Assembly (NCBI RefSeq): GCF_003065605.1
Contig: NZ_CP026952.1
Coordinates: forward strand, 3,224,001-3,288,000
Direction: 5' to 3'
DNA from: Aeromicrobium chenweiae
Lineage (GTDB): Bacteria > Actinomycetota > Actinomycetes > Propionibacteriales > Nocardioidaceae
DNA: 64,000 bases
In this document: positions 37,048 to 46,202 of the stretch, one piece after another
Position numbering within the stretch: position 1 is the first letter of the stretch
Layout of the letters: every line of letters begins with the position of its first letter
Translations under genes and position numbers: made by a program
The notes under the pieces: generated by a model
What the model was told of the DNA's origin: nothing
The model's input: only the letters and a program-made list of their open reading frames with translations
Database searches by the model: none

Positions 37048-37065
37048 GTTCGCCGTGGGCGTAAT
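37048..37065. promoter_or_regulatory. Candidate ClgR box upstream of clpC
   Basis: GTTCGC-CGTGG-GCGTAAT contains the CGC-N5-GCG core of the recalled actinobacterial ClgR site. It is about 110 bases before the clpC start in the clpC/nhaA divergent region. It is a short motif in G+C-rich DNA, so a chance match is possible. The rest of this 238-base region shows no gene. Confidence 0.35.
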
Positions 37066-37177
37066 GGGCTACGACGGTCCTGGACCGGCAGCGCAGGGCT
37101 TCTCGCCTCACGGCTGCGATTCTGCGCCATGATGAGACCCACGGAACAACCCCGGACGCAGGGAGGTTGCTGACCAC

Positions 37178-39007
37178 GTGAGCGACGCGGACATGACGAT
37201 CGAGCCTGCGATGCAGCGGTGGCGGCGAGCCGTCGCTGCCACCGAGTCCGAGCAGATGGGGGCCATGCTGCTGCTGACCGCGACGATCGTCGCGATCGCC
37301 TGGGCGAACATCTCGGGCAGCTACGAACGGTTCTGGAGCACCGACGTGAAGCTGTCGCTCGGCGACTCCGCGGTCCACCTGGACCTCTACCACCTGGTCA
37401 ACGACGCCCTGATGGCGTTCTTCTTCTTCGCGGTCGGCCTGGAGGTCAAGCGCGAGCTCACGATCGGCGCGCTGACCGATCGCTCGCGCGCGATCGTCCC
37501 GGCCGCTGCTGCGGCAGCCGGGCTCGCCCTGCCGGCGCTCGTCTTCTGGATCGTGGCGGGCAGCTCGGGCGCCGCCCACGCCTGGGGGGTGGTCATCTCG
37601 ACCGACACGGCGTTCCTGGTGGGCGCCCTGGCCCTGATCCGACCCAGCCACCCGGCGCGCCTGCGGGTGTTCCTGCTGACCCTGGCGGTCGTCGACGACA
37701 TCGGCGCCCTCGGGGCCATCGCACTGTTCTACACCGACGAGGTGCGCGTCGGCCCGCTCGCCGTCGCGCTCGCGGCACTGGCCCTCATCGCGATGGTCCG
37801 GTTCCTGCCGTCCGGACGGGGACCGCTCTACACCACCCTCGCGGTCGTCGTCTGGTTCGGTCTGCACGAGGCAGGGGTGCACGCCACGCTGGCGGGCGTG
37901 GCGGTCGCCCTGCTCATCCCGGTTGCGGAGCCCGCACGTCACGACGTCGAGCGCGTGGTCGAGCTGACGCGGGCATTCCGCCAGTCCCCCAACCCCGCCT
38001 ACGCCGCGGCCGCGAGCCGGCAGCTCCGCGACTCGATCTCGATCAACGAACGGCTGCAACGGTCCTTCGGCCCCTACGTCGCGTACGTGATCCTGCCGGT
38101 CTTCGCGCTCGCCAACGCCGGCGTCGTCCTCGACGGCCCCACCCTGGAGAGGTCGTTGACCTCGTCCCTGACGTGGGGCGTCGTGGCCGGCCTCGTCGTC
38201 GGCAAGCTCGTGGGCATCACGGGCGCGACGATGCTCGTGCGACGGACCGGGATCGGCGTCCTCGCCCCCGGCCTGACGATCGGGCGGATCGCGGGCGGTG
38301 CGGCACTGTCCGGGATCGGGTTCACGATCTCCCTGCTGATCGTCGGCATCGCGATCGAGTCCCCCGCCCTGCAGGACGAGGCGCGGGTCGGCGTCCTGAT
38401 GGCGTCCGTGATCGCATTCGTCCTCGGCTGGCTCATCCTGAGCTCGCTCGACCGCCGCCACCCGGTGACCCAGCCGGGCGCGACGCTCCTGCGCCCCTTC
38501 GACCCGCGGCGGGACCACTACTTCGGGCGGCCCGACGCCCCGCTGGTGCTCGTCGAGTACGGCGACTTCGAGTGCCCGTTCTGCAGCAAGGCCACCGGGA
38601 TGGTCACCGAGGTGGTCAACCACTTCGGTGACGAGATCGCGTGGGTGTGGCGGCACCTCCCCCTGCGCCAGCACCACCCGCACGCCGAGCTCGCCGCCCG
38701 CGCGTACGAGGCGGCGGACCGGCAGGGCAGGCGCAACGAGATGTCGGGCATGATGTGGGCCAACCAGGACCACCTCGAGCGGCTCGACCTCGTGCGCTAC
38801 GCCGACGAGATCGGCCTGGACCTCGACCGGTTCGAGCTCGACCTGGACTCCGACGACGTGGCCGAGCGGGTGGCCGAGGACGAGGAGGACGCCGACCTCA
38901 TGGACCTCGACGGGACGCCCACGTTCTTCGTCGGCACCCGGCGACACATCGGGCACTGGGACGCGCCGACGATGATCGCGGCGCTCGAGGCCTCCCGCAG
39001 CTCGTAG
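37178..39007 (+). CDS. nhaA: Na+/H+ antiporter NhaA fused to a DsbA-like thioredoxin domain
   Basis: 609-residue two-part protein. The first part (about 20-425) is NhaA: LTATIVAIAWANISGSY, AFFFFAVGLEVKRELTIGAL, DTAFLVGAL, the essential aspartate pair in LAVVDDIGALGAIALFY, and GIGFTISLLIVGIA. After a short linker the C-terminal part (about 440-605) is a DsbA/thioredoxin fold with the redox pair CPFC at 466-469 (EYGDFECPFCSKATGMV) and the cis-Pro in DGTPTFFVGTRRHIG. Which side of the membrane the thioredoxin domain faces depends on helix count. The GTG start has GGGAGG about 10 bases upstream. It sits between clpC and lysS, where many relatives have lsr2. Confidence 0.9.
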   Translation: MSDADMTIEPAMQRWRRAVAATESEQMGAMLLLTATIVAIAWANISGSYERFWSTDVKLSLGDSAVHLDLYHLVNDALMAFFFFAVGLEVKRELTIGALTDRSRAIVPAAAAAAGLALPALVFWIVAGSSGAAHAWGVVISTDTAFLVGALALIRPSHPARLRVFLLTLAVVDDIGALGAIALFYTDEVRVGPLAVALAALALIAMVRFLPSGRGPLYTTLAVVVWFGLHEAGVHATLAGVAVALLIPVAEPARHDVERVVELTRAFRQSPNPAYAAAASRQLRDSISINERLQRSFGPYVAYVILPVFALANAGVVLDGPTLERSLTSSLTWGVVAGLVVGKLVGITGATMLVRRTGIGVLAPGLTIGRIAGGAALSGIGFTISLLIVGIAIESPALQDEARVGVLMASVIAFVLGWLILSSLDRRHPVTQPGATLLRPFDPRRDHYFGRPDAPLVLVEYGDFECPFCSKATGMVTEVVNHFGDEIAWVWRHLPLRQHHPHAELAARAYEAADRQGRRNEMSGMMWANQDHLERLDLVRYADEIGLDLDRFELDLDSDDVAERVAEDEEDADLMDLDGTPTFFVGTRRHIGHWDAPTMIAALEASRSS

Positions 39008-39013
39008 GCCGCG

Positions 39014-40594
39014 CTACTCCGACTTCGTCGTCGGACGGTGCTTCTCGGTTCCCTCCGACTTCGTCGTCGGACGGTGCCTCTCGGTTCCCTCCGACTTCGT
39101 CGTCGGGAACAAGATCGCGTCGCGGATGCCGATGCCCTGCAGCAGCATCACGAGGCGGTCGACGCCGAAGCCCAGGCCACCGGCGGGGGGCATGCCGAAC
39201 TCGAGCGCCCGCAGGAAGTCCTCGTCCACGTCGTTGGCCTCGGGGTTGCCGGCTGCCGCCTGGCGGGCCTGCTCCTCGAGGCGTTCGCGCTGGATGACCG
39301 GGTCGTTGAGCTCGGAGTACGCCGGAGCGAGCTCCACGCCGTTGATGATCAGGTCCCAGGCCTCGACCAGGCCGGGCTTGGTGCGGTGCTTCTTGGCCAG
39401 GGGGCGGACCGACTCGGGGTAGTCGCGCACGAACGTCGGCTGGATCAGGGTGTGCTCGACGAGCTTCTCGTACAGCTCCAGGACGATCTCGCCGGCGTCC
39501 CAGCCGTCCTGCAGGGCGACCTCGTGCTTCGCGGCCAGCGCGACGAGCTCCTCGACCGGCGTGTCGGTGTCGACCGTGCGGCCGACCGCCTCGCTGACCA
39601 GGTCGTGGACGGTCGCGTGGCGCCACTCGGACTCCAGGTCGATCGTCGACCCGTCGCGCCCCGTGACGACCGTCTTGCCGACCGAACGGGCCGCGTCAAT
39701 GACGAGCTCGCGGGTCAGGACCGCCATGGTGTCGTACGAGCCGTACGCCTCGTACGCCTCGAGCATGAGGAACTCGACGTTGTGGGTGTTGTCGACGCCC
39801 TCGTTGCGGAACGTCTTGGCCATCTCGTAGACCTTGTCGATGCCGCCGACCAGGGCACGCTTGAGGTGCAGCTCGAGGGCGATGCGCAGGAGCGCGGGCT
39901 CGTCGAACGCGTTCACGTGGGTGCGGAACGGGCGGGCCGCCGCGCCGCCGTTGGTGTGCTGCAGCACGGGGGTCTCGACCTCGACGTAGCCCAGGCGGTC
40001 GAGCGTCGACCGCAGCGACTGCATGACCTTGGCCTTGACCCGGACGTTGTCGCGGGCCTCGGGCCGCACGATCAGGTCGACGTACCGCATCCGGCTGCGC
40101 GCCTCGTCCGACAGCGGGTTGTGCTCGTTGGGCAGCGGGCGGACCGTCTTGGCCGCGAGCTGCCATGCCGTCGCCATCACCGACAGCTCGCCGCGCTTGC
40201 TCGTGATGACCTCACCGGTCACGGCGAGGTGGTCACCGATGTCGACGGTCGACTTGAAGTCCGCGAGGCGCTCCTCGCCCACTCCGCCGAGGGAGATCAT
40301 GGCCTGCAGCGACGTGCCGTCACCCTCGCGGAGCACGACGAACACGAGCTTGCCGGTGCCGCGGACGAAGATCACCCGGCCGGCGATCGTGACCGTGTCG
40401 CCGGTCTGGGTGTCGGGGCCCAGGGCCTCGGGGTCGTAGGCCTCCACCACCTGCTTCAGCGTGTGGGTGCGCTCGACGACGACGGGGTAGGGCTCCTCAC
40501 CGCGCTCGATCAGGTGCTGGCGCTTGTCCAGACGGACGCGCATCTGCTCGGGAAGATCGTCCTCGATGGCGGTGGGGTTCGTCGCGTCGGTCAC
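39014..40594 (-). CDS. lysS: Lysyl-tRNA synthetase (class II)
   Basis: Charges tRNA(Lys). About 526 residues: an N-terminal OB-fold anticodon-binding domain (TVTIAGRVIFVRGTGKLVFVVL) and the class II catalytic core (motif 2 FRNEGVDNTHNVEFLMLEAYEAYG, motif 3 GLGFGVDRLVMLLQGIGIRDAILFP). The protein should end at about PTTKSE but has two extra 12-residue copies caused by a 36-bp tandem duplication. I chose the GTG of VTDATNPTAIEDD because TAGAGT lies 8 bases before it. A TTG further upstream overlaps that hexamer. Confidence 0.95.
   Translation of the reverse strand: MTDATNPTAIEDDLPEQMRVRLDKRQHLIERGEEPYPVVVERTHTLKQVVEAYDPEALGPDTQTGDTVTIAGRVIFVRGTGKLVFVVLREGDGTSLQAMISLGGVGEERLADFKSTVDIGDHLAVTGEVITSKRGELSVMATAWQLAAKTVRPLPNEHNPLSDEARSRMRYVDLIVRPEARDNVRVKAKVMQSLRSTLDRLGYVEVETPVLQHTNGGAAARPFRTHVNAFDEPALLRIALELHLKRALVGGIDKVYEMAKTFRNEGVDNTHNVEFLMLEAYEAYGSYDTMAVLTRELVIDAARSVGKTVVTGRDGSTIDLESEWRHATVHDLVSEAVGRTVDTDTPVEELVALAAKHEVALQDGWDAGEIVLELYEKLVEHTLIQPTFVRDYPESVRPLAKKHRTKPGLVEAWDLIINGVELAPAYSELNDPVIQRERLEEQARQAAAGNPEANDVDEDFLRALEFGMPPAGGLGFGVDRLVMLLQGIGIRDAILFPTTKSEGTERHRPTTKSEGTEKHRPTTKSE
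39017..39106. repeat. 36-bp tandem duplication in the 3' end of lysS
   Basis: Two 36-bp units (39017-39052 and 39053-39088) and a third partial copy, starting TCCGACTTCGTCGTCGG. They differ by one base in the full units and encode PTTKSEGTE(R/K)HR repeated at the LysS C-terminus. Confidence 0.9.
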
Positions 40595-40602
40595 GAGGGT
40601 CA

Positions 40603-40608
40603 ACTCTA
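40603..40608 (-). promoter_or_regulatory. -10 element (TAGAGT) of lysS
   Basis: TAGAGT read on the minus strand ends 8 bases before the GTG at 40594, in the 72-base gap after coaX. No ribosome binding site is visible. Confidence 0.5.
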
Positions 40609-40666
40609 GTGCCGCGAGACGGTGGCGAGAATCTGGGTTTGACCGCCGGGACCCGGCGGAGACCCG

Positions 40667-41464
40667 TCAGGCGTGGTTGCGCTCGTGGACGAGCCGCAGC
40701 CCGGTCAGCGTCAGGAACGGGTCGCGCGCCGTGATCGTCGTGCAGTTGTCGACGACCGCCGGCGGGAACGTGCCCGTCGCGATGACCGCCACGTGGTCGG
40801 GGTCGCTGCCGAGCGACTCGATGATGCGCGTGACCATGCCGTCGACCAGGCCCGCGGACCCGAAGACCAGGCCGGACTGGATCGCCTCGACGGTGTTCTT
40901 GCCGACCACGTCGCGGGGCTGGGCCAGCTCGACGCTCCGCAGCTGTGCGCCCCGACGCGCCAGGGCGTCGAGCGACAGCTCCACGCCCGGGGCGATCGCG
41001 CCGCCGATGTAGCGGTTGTCCTCGTCGATGACGTCGAAGATCGTCGCGGTGCCGTTGAGGTCCACCACGATCGCCGGTCCGCCGTACAGCTCCACCGCCG
41101 CGAGGGCGTTGACGATGCGGTCGGCACCCACCTCACGCGGGTTGTCGGTGTGGATCGGCACACCCGTCCGCACGCCCGGACCGACGATCGAGACCGGGAG
41201 GTCGGCGTAGTAGCGCTCCTGCATCGACCGCAGCTCGACCAGGATCGTCGGCACCGTGCAGCACAGGCTGACCGCTCCGATCTCCTCGATGCCCGAGCGG
41301 ATCGTGAGGCCCGTGATGAGCACCTGCCACTCGTCGGCGGTGCGCCGCTCGTCGGACGCGACCTGCCAGTGGGCGAGCGGCTCGCCCTGCGCCGAGCCCG
41401 ACGTGAGGTCGAACGCCCCGATCGTCGTGTGGCTGTTGCTGACGTCGAGGCAGAGCAGGATCAT
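40667..41464 (-). CDS. coaX: Type III pantothenate kinase
   Basis: First step of coenzyme A synthesis. The 265-residue ASKHA-fold kinase has the phosphate motif LCLDVSNSHTTIGAF at the N-terminus, GPGVRTGVPIHTDNPREVGADR in the middle (the pantothenate-binding GxDR equivalent is VGADR), VVDLNGTATIFDVID and GGAIAPGVELSLDAL. The usual (T/N)GN of the first motif reads NSH here. It lies 10 bases after panD, so pantothenate synthesis and use are on one transcript. Confidence 0.92.
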   Translation of the reverse strand: MILLCLDVSNSHTTIGAFDLTSGSAQGEPLAHWQVASDERRTADEWQVLITGLTIRSGIEEIGAVSLCCTVPTILVELRSMQERYYADLPVSIVGPGVRTGVPIHTDNPREVGADRIVNALAAVELYGGPAIVVDLNGTATIFDVIDEDNRYIGGAIAPGVELSLDALARRGAQLRSVELAQPRDVVGKNTVEAIQSGLVFGSAGLVDGMVTRIIESLGSDPDHVAVIATGTFPPAVVDNCTTITARDPFLTLTGLRLVHERNHA

Positions 41465-41474
41465 GGCCGCGGCC

Positions 41475-41909
41475 TCAGCGCGAGGCGACGAGCGGGTTGT
41501 CGACGACGTCCCCGCGGACCAGGCCTTGGCCGTCCGGCACCTCGGCCGGGTCGGTGCCGAGCGTCATCACCTTGTTGTCCGCGTCCACGAACACGACGCT
41601 GGGCTGGAAGGTCCGCGCCTCGGCGTCCTCCAGCTGGGCGTACGCGATGAGGATGACCAGGTCACCGGGGTGCACGAGGTGGGCGGCGGCACCGTTGATG
41701 CCGATCACGCCCGAGCCGCGCTCGCCCGCGATCGTGTACGTCTCGAGGCGGGCGCCGTTGTCGACGTCGACGATGTGGACGAGCTCGCCGGGCAGCAGGT
41801 TCGCTGCGTCCAGCAGGTCCTCGTCGACCGTCACGGAGCCGACGTAGTGCAGGTCGGCCTGCGTCACGGTGGCGCGGTGGATCTTGGACTTCATCATGGT
41901 GCGGATCAT
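41475..41909 (-). CDS. panD: Aspartate 1-decarboxylase proenzyme
   Basis: Makes beta-alanine from aspartate for pantothenate. The 144-residue pyruvoyl enzyme is cut between Gly and Ser in [11 protein letters not shown] (near residue 24-25) to make its pyruvoyl group. [20 protein letters not shown] matches the mycobacterial N-terminus, which supports this start. ATG overlaps the panC stop (ATGA). [22 protein letters not shown] is the conserved core. Confidence 0.96.
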   Translation of the reverse strand: MIRTMMKSKIHRATVTQADLHYVGSVTVDEDLLDAANLLPGELVHIVDVDNGARLETYTIAGERGSGVIGINGAAAHLVHPGDLVILIAYAQLEDAEARTFQPSVVFVDADNKVMTLGTDPAEVPDGQGLVRGDVVDNPLVASR

Positions 41910-42748
41910 GGCTGGTTCCCTCCGAGGGTGAGGCCGGTGTTGTCGAGGAGCCGTGGCTTGCCGACGCGGGCTGCGACGAGCAGCCGCGCATCCTGGCCGG
42001 GCACGGCGGGGCCCAGCTCGGGATCGGTCAGGACGAGGTAGTCGAGGTCGACGTCCGCGGGGTCGATGACCGCGTGCGCCGCGGCGAGGACCGCGTCGGG
42101 GCCGTCGGCGGCTGCGGCGACCCCGGCGCGCAGGGCGGCGGACAGGGCGACGGCGGTCTCCCGCTCGTCGCCGGTGAGGTACCGGTTGCGCGAGCTCATC
42201 GCGAGACCGTCGGCCTCGCGCACGGTCGGGCACCCGACGACCTCGACGCCGAGGGCGAGCTCGCGCGCCATCTGGCGGATGAGCGTGAGCTGTTGATAGT
42301 CCTTCTCGCCGAAGACCGCGACGTCGGGACGGACGAGGCCGAACAGCTTGGCCACGACGGTCAGCACGCCGCGGAAGTGCGTCGGTCGGGTCGCGCCCTC
42401 GAGGATCGTGCCCAGCGGACCGGGGTCGACCGTGACGGTGTCGACCATCCCGGACGGGTACATCGTCGGGACGGCGGGGGCGAACACCACGTCCACCCCT
42501 GCCTCGGCACACCGCTCGAGGTCTGCGTCGAACGTGCGGGGGTAGTCCTCGAAGTCCTCACCGGGAGCGAACTGCGTGGGGTTGACGAAGATCGAGGCGA
42601 CGAGCGTCTCGCCGAGAGGCCGGGCGTGCTTGAGCAGCTGGACGTGGCCGTCGTGGAGGGCGCCCATCGTGGGCACGAACGCGACCGTGTCGGTGCCGCG
42701 CGCGGCGGCGAGCTCGGCGCGGGTGCGCGCGATGACCGGTGTCGTCAT
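41906..42748 (-). CDS. panC: Pantothenate synthetase
   Basis: Joins pantoate and beta-alanine with ATP. The 280-residue protein has the HIGH-type motif [38 protein letters not shown], the KxSKS-like loop ([30 protein letters not shown]) and a C-terminal dimer domain. It starts 2 bases after the DUF2520 gene, and its end is coupled to panD. Confidence 0.96.
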   Translation of the reverse strand: MTTPVIARTRAELAAARGTDTVAFVPTMGALHDGHVQLLKHARPLGETLVASIFVNPTQFAPGEDFEDYPRTFDADLERCAEAGVDVVFAPAVPTMYPSGMVDTVTVDPGPLGTILEGATRPTHFRGVLTVVAKLFGLVRPDVAVFGEKDYQQLTLIRQMARELALGVEVVGCPTVREADGLAMSSRNRYLTGDERETAVALSAALRAGVAAAADGPDAVLAAAHAVIDPADVDLDYLVLTDPELGPAVPGQDARLLVAARVGKPRLLDNTGLTLGGNQP

Positions 42749-42750
42749 GG

Positions 42751-43653
42751 TCAGATCCCGGACGCGATGTGCGCCATCGCGTCCCAGTCCGCCTCGTCCA
42801 GGACCTGGCGGATCGTGCCCGCGGTCGCGGGCGCGAGGCGGTGATCGGCCTCGGCCCGGCGCGCGGTGGCCCGGGCGAGCTCGAGGTACGCATCGACGGT
42901 GGCGTCGTCCACGTGCGCCGCCGCGAGGGCGTCGACGTGGGCGCGGATCGTCGTGATGTCCCCGCGCACGACCGGCCCGGTCAGGGCCGCGTCGCCGTAC
43001 GCCAGGACGTTGTCGAGCGCCGCGGTCAGCAGCGGCCGCAGCACCGCGGCCGGGTCCTCGGCGCCCGCGCCGCGCAGCAGGTCCATCGACTGGGCCACGA
43101 GGGTCACCAGGTGGTTCGCGCCGTGGGCGAGGGCTGCGTGGTAGAGCGCGCGGTCGGACTCGGCCACCCACATCGGGACGCCGCCGAGGGCGGCGACGAG
43201 CTCCTCGGCGAGCGGCCGCTCGGCCTCGCCGGCCGTCAGTCCGAAGACCGGGGCGCCGTCGAAGTCGACCGAGGTGCCCGAGAAGGTCATGGCGGGGTGG
43301 AACGCGATCGGCCGCGCACCCAGGCGGGTCAGCGCGGCCAGCGCGTCGAGCCCGTGGCGCCCACTCGTGTGCAGGACGTACTGGCCGGGGCGGACGGCGC
43401 CGGACGCCGCGAGCTCCTCCGCGACCGCGATGAGCGCATCGTCCGGGACGGCGAGGACGAGGACGTCGCTGGCCCTCGCGATCTCGACCGGGGTGAGGAC
43501 GTCGACGCCCGGCAGCAGCGTGCTGATGCGCAGCAGCGAGGCCTCCGAGCGGCCGCTGACGCCGGCGATCGGGTAGCCGGCGGCGCGGAAGCGGGACGCG
43601 AGGACGGAGCCGACTCGGCCTGCTCCGACGATGCCCATGGTGGGACGCAGCAT
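42751..43653 (-). CDS. Rossmann-like / DUF2520 protein next to panC
   Basis: 300-residue dehydrogenase-like protein: an N-terminal Rossmann domain with [36 protein letters not shown] and [12 protein letters not shown], then the DUF2520 C-terminal domain ([20 protein letters not shown]). It is related to ProC/ketopantoate-reductase folds. Its fixed place before panC (Rv3603c position) suggests a role in pantothenate synthesis, possibly ketopantoate reduction, but this is inference. The start [10 protein letters not shown] has AAAGG upstream. A TAGACT -10-like hexamer lies further upstream in the 117-base gap before the GT2 gene. Confidence 0.8.
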   Translation of the reverse strand: MLRPTMGIVGAGRVGSVLASRFRAAGYPIAGVSGRSEASLLRISTLLPGVDVLTPVEIARASDVLVLAVPDDALIAVAEELAASGAVRPGQYVLHTSGRHGLDALAALTRLGARPIAFHPAMTFSGTSVDFDGAPVFGLTAGEAERPLAEELVAALGGVPMWVAESDRALYHAALAHGANHLVTLVAQSMDLLRGAGAEDPAAVLRPLLTAALDNVLAYGDAALTGPVVRGDITTIRAHVDALAAAHVDDATVDAYLELARATARRAEADHRLAPATAGTIRQVLDEADWDAMAHIASGI

Positions 43654-43770
43654 GTGTGGTGCCTTTCGTTCCAGCCCCTGACGGGTACCAGACAAATTGA
43701 CGCCCTCAGTCTATCCCCGGCTCCCGAAGTGCCTAGGGGTACGACCTATGCGGAAAGTCACACGTCGCGA

Positions 43771-45237
43771 TCAGGATCGCGGGATGCGGGCCGTGACGGT
43801 CCCGGAGCGCGGCCCGTCCTCGAGGGTCACCGTCAGCGTGGCGGGCGCGCGTCGTCCCACCCCGCGGAGGGTGACGACCCACCCGGAGCCGGAGTAGCGA
43901 CGCTGGGCGCCCTGCCGGGACGTCACCACGTACGGCTCCCCGCCGTACACCACGTCGACGAGGTCGCCGTCGGTCTTCACCGTGAGGGTCGGGTGCTCGG
44001 GCTCCACGTTGCCGAACCAGGACGCGACGTCGAGCACCAGGTCCGCCCCGTCGCGGCGCACCCCGCGGACGACGGCCCTGGCCGCGGTCTGCTCGGCGGT
44101 CAGGACGTACGCCTCGGGAGGCACGTCGTCCACGCCCCAGCCGGGCAGGTAGACCGTGCGTCCCGCCGGCTCCTCGCCGGACGGGTGCATCTCCGGCTGC
44201 ATCCCCTCGGCCTGCACGAAGCGCCACACGGCGTCGCGGTCGCGGGCGGCCAGCAGCGTGTTGAGCACGCGGTGCTGGGCCGGGACCTCGGCGCCGTACC
44301 GGTCGGCCGGCGCGGCCGCGACGACAGGAGGAACGCGCTCGAACAGCGCCTCGAGGTACGCGTCGTCGGCCCGCTCCAGCTTGAGGGTCGAGTTGGGGAC
44401 GTTGTAGCGCAGGTACTGCAGGGCCCGCTCAGCCCGGACGTCCGGCAGGTCCGCCAGCAGCTCGAGCACCGCGTCGATCGCGTCGAAGCGGGCGTGGACG
44501 GCCTGCGGCGTGACCTGGCCCTGCGAGATCGAGGAGTCCATGCGCCGCCAGTTGTAGGCCACGGCACTCGTGATGTCGATGCCCTCGGCGTCCCGGTAGG
44601 CCCGGGCGGTGACGATCTGGTCGCCGGCGAGCAGCACGGTCGGGAACTCCAGCGCCTGGGAGTCCCAGAACGAGCGGCGGAAGATCTTGGCGCACGCGAT
44701 CGCGTTGACCAGCACGTCCGGGCGCTCGGCCAGCGACGTGTGGCTCGCGGGCCTGGCGTGGAGGGCCCGGATCCACGGCGCGGGCGGCTTGATGCCGGTG
44801 CGCTCGAGTCGTTGATAGGGCATGACGGCCAGGTCGGACCCGCTGCTCGCGAGCCCGTCCATCGCCGCGCGGATGCCGCCACGGGTCACGGTGTCGTCGG
44901 CGTCGATGAAGGTGAGGTACGTGCCCGTCGCCGCGGCCACCGCTGCCCGGCGGGCCGCGCCGACCCCCGCGTTCGGCTGCGACAGCACCGTCACGCGCCG
45001 GTCGGCCCGGGCGTGCCGCTGTGCGATGGCCAGGCTGTCGTCGGTGGAACCGTCGTCGATCACGACGACGTCGAGGCGGCGGTAGTCCTGGCGGCGGATC
45101 GAGCGCAGCGCCTCGTCGAGGTGCTCAGCGCCGTTGTAGACCGGCACCACGACGCTCAGGACCGGCCGGTCGCGCTGGCGCCAGCGATCCACCGGAGTCG
45201 CGAGCACGCGCCGCAGACCTCGCCTGACTCGATGCAC
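43771..45237 (-). CDS. Family 2 glycosyltransferase
   Basis: 488-residue protein. The N-terminal GT-A domain (about 28-250) has VSVVVPVYNGAEHLDEAL, VVVIDDGSTDDS and the metal-binding TFIDADDTVTRGG. It resembles the enzymes that build wall teichoic or exopolysaccharide chains. The C-terminal 180 residues form a beta-rich domain (VYLPGWGVDDVP to the end) of a type often appended to teichoic-acid glycosyltransferases. No signal peptide is present. The GTG start follows TATGCT 6 bases upstream. It is divergent from midA and, with the pyruvyltransferase gene, suggests a small envelope-glycan locus. Confidence 0.82.
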   Translation of the reverse strand: MHRVRRGLRRVLATPVDRWRQRDRPVLSVVVPVYNGAEHLDEALRSIRRQDYRRLDVVVIDDGSTDDSLAIAQRHARADRRVTVLSQPNAGVGAARRAAVAAATGTYLTFIDADDTVTRGGIRAAMDGLASSGSDLAVMPYQRLERTGIKPPAPWIRALHARPASHTSLAERPDVLVNAIACAKIFRRSFWDSQALEFPTVLLAGDQIVTARAYRDAEGIDITSAVAYNWRRMDSSISQGQVTPQAVHARFDAIDAVLELLADLPDVRAERALQYLRYNVPNSTLKLERADDAYLEALFERVPPVVAAAPADRYGAEVPAQHRVLNTLLAARDRDAVWRFVQAEGMQPEMHPSGEEPAGRTVYLPGWGVDDVPPEAYVLTAEQTAARAVVRGVRRDGADLVLDVASWFGNVEPEHPTLTVKTDGDLVDVVYGGEPYVVTSRQGAQRRYSGSGWVVTLRGVGRRAPATLTVTLEDGPRSGTVTARIPRS

Positions 45238-45243
45238 GCGCCG

Positions 45244-45249
45244 AGCATA
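45244..45249 (-). promoter_or_regulatory. -10 element (TATGCT) of the GT2 gene
   Basis: TATGCT on the minus strand ends 6 bases before the GTG at 45237. The midA -10 lies only 10 bases away on the other strand. Confidence 0.5.
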
Positions 45250-45259
45250 GCGAGGGGCC

Positions 45260-45265
45260 TACTGT
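45260..45265 (+). promoter_or_regulatory. -10 element (TACTGT) of midA
   Basis: TACTGT ends 7 bases before the ATG at 45273 and no ribosome binding site is visible, so the midA-pyruvyltransferase-nuoD transcript is probably leaderless. Confidence 0.5.
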
Positions 45266-45272
45266 GGCCCCC

Positions 45273-46202
45273 ATGTCGAACCGGCCGCTCCCCTGGCGCA
45301 CTGCCTGGGACGAGGCCCTCTACGGCGAGGACGGCTTCTTCCGCCGGTCGCGGCCCGTCGACCATTTCCGCACCAGCGTCCACGTCGGCCTGTTCGCCGA
45401 GGCGGTGGCCGAGCTGGCCCGGCGCACGTCCGCGGCAACGGTCGTCGACGTCGGCGCGGGCGGCGGCGAGCTGCTGACCGCCCTCCGCACCCAGCTGCCC
45501 GGCGTACATCTCCTGGGCGTCGAGGTGGCGCCGCGCCCGGTGGACCTCCACGAGGACATCGGCTGGGAGGCGTCGCTGCCCGACCGGGTCGACGGCCTGC
45601 TGATCGCGAACGAGTGGCTCGACAACGTGCCGTGCGACGTCGTCGAGCTGGACGACACCGGTGTCGTCCGCGAGGTGCTGGTGGACCCGCGCACCGGCGA
45701 GGAGTCGCTCGGGGAGGCGTGCGGCACGGCGTGGCTGGACGCCTGGTGGCCGTTGGACGAGCCGGGGCAGCGCGCCGAGGTGGGCGCCACCCGGGACGCC
45801 GCGTGGGGCGCGGCCGTGGCGCGGGTCGAGGGCACCGCGGTCGCGATCGACTACGGACACCGCCGCGCGGACCGTCCCCCGTTCGGCAGCCTGCGCTCCT
45901 ACCGCGGCGGCCGGGAGGTCGACGTCCGGCCCGACGGGTCCCGCGACGTGACCGCGGACGTCGCGGTCGACGCGGTCGCTGCGGCGGTCGGTGCCACGGT
46001 GCTGCGCCAGCGGGAGGCGCTCGCGCAGCTGGGCGTCGACGGCTCTCGGCCGCCTCTCGAGCTCGCGCGCACCGACCCCGCGGCGTACCTGCGGGACCTC
46101 GGCCGTGCGGGCGAGGCCGCCGAGCTCGGCGCCCGGGGCGGCCTCGGCGACTTCTGGTGGATCATCAGCGACACCCACGGCCATGGAACACTAGCGACAT
46201 GA
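45273..46202 (+). CDS. SAM-dependent methyltransferase, MidA/NDUFAF7 family
   Basis: 309-residue class I methyltransferase of the MidA (DUF185) family: the SAM loop is VVDVGAGGGELLTALR near residue 56, and LLIANEWLDNVPCDVVELDD is the family block normally read as NELLDNLP. The C-terminus ends DFWWIISDT. Eukaryotic NDUFAF7, the family's known member, methylates an arginine of the 49-kDa subunit of respiratory complex I, the NuoD homologue. A nuoD gene is third in this same coupled operon and keeps that arginine. At 309 residues it is shorter than many homologues (about 370-400). Confidence 0.78.
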   Translation: MSNRPLPWRTAWDEALYGEDGFFRRSRPVDHFRTSVHVGLFAEAVAELARRTSAATVVDVGAGGGELLTALRTQLPGVHLLGVEVAPRPVDLHEDIGWEASLPDRVDGLLIANEWLDNVPCDVVELDDTGVVREVLVDPRTGEESLGEACGTAWLDAWWPLDEPGQRAEVGATRDAAWGAAVARVEGTAVAIDYGHRRADRPPFGSLRSYRGGREVDVRPDGSRDVTADVAVDAVAAAVGATVLRQREALAQLGVDGSRPPLELARTDPAAYLRDLGRAGEAAELGARGGLGDFWWIISDTHGHGTLAT

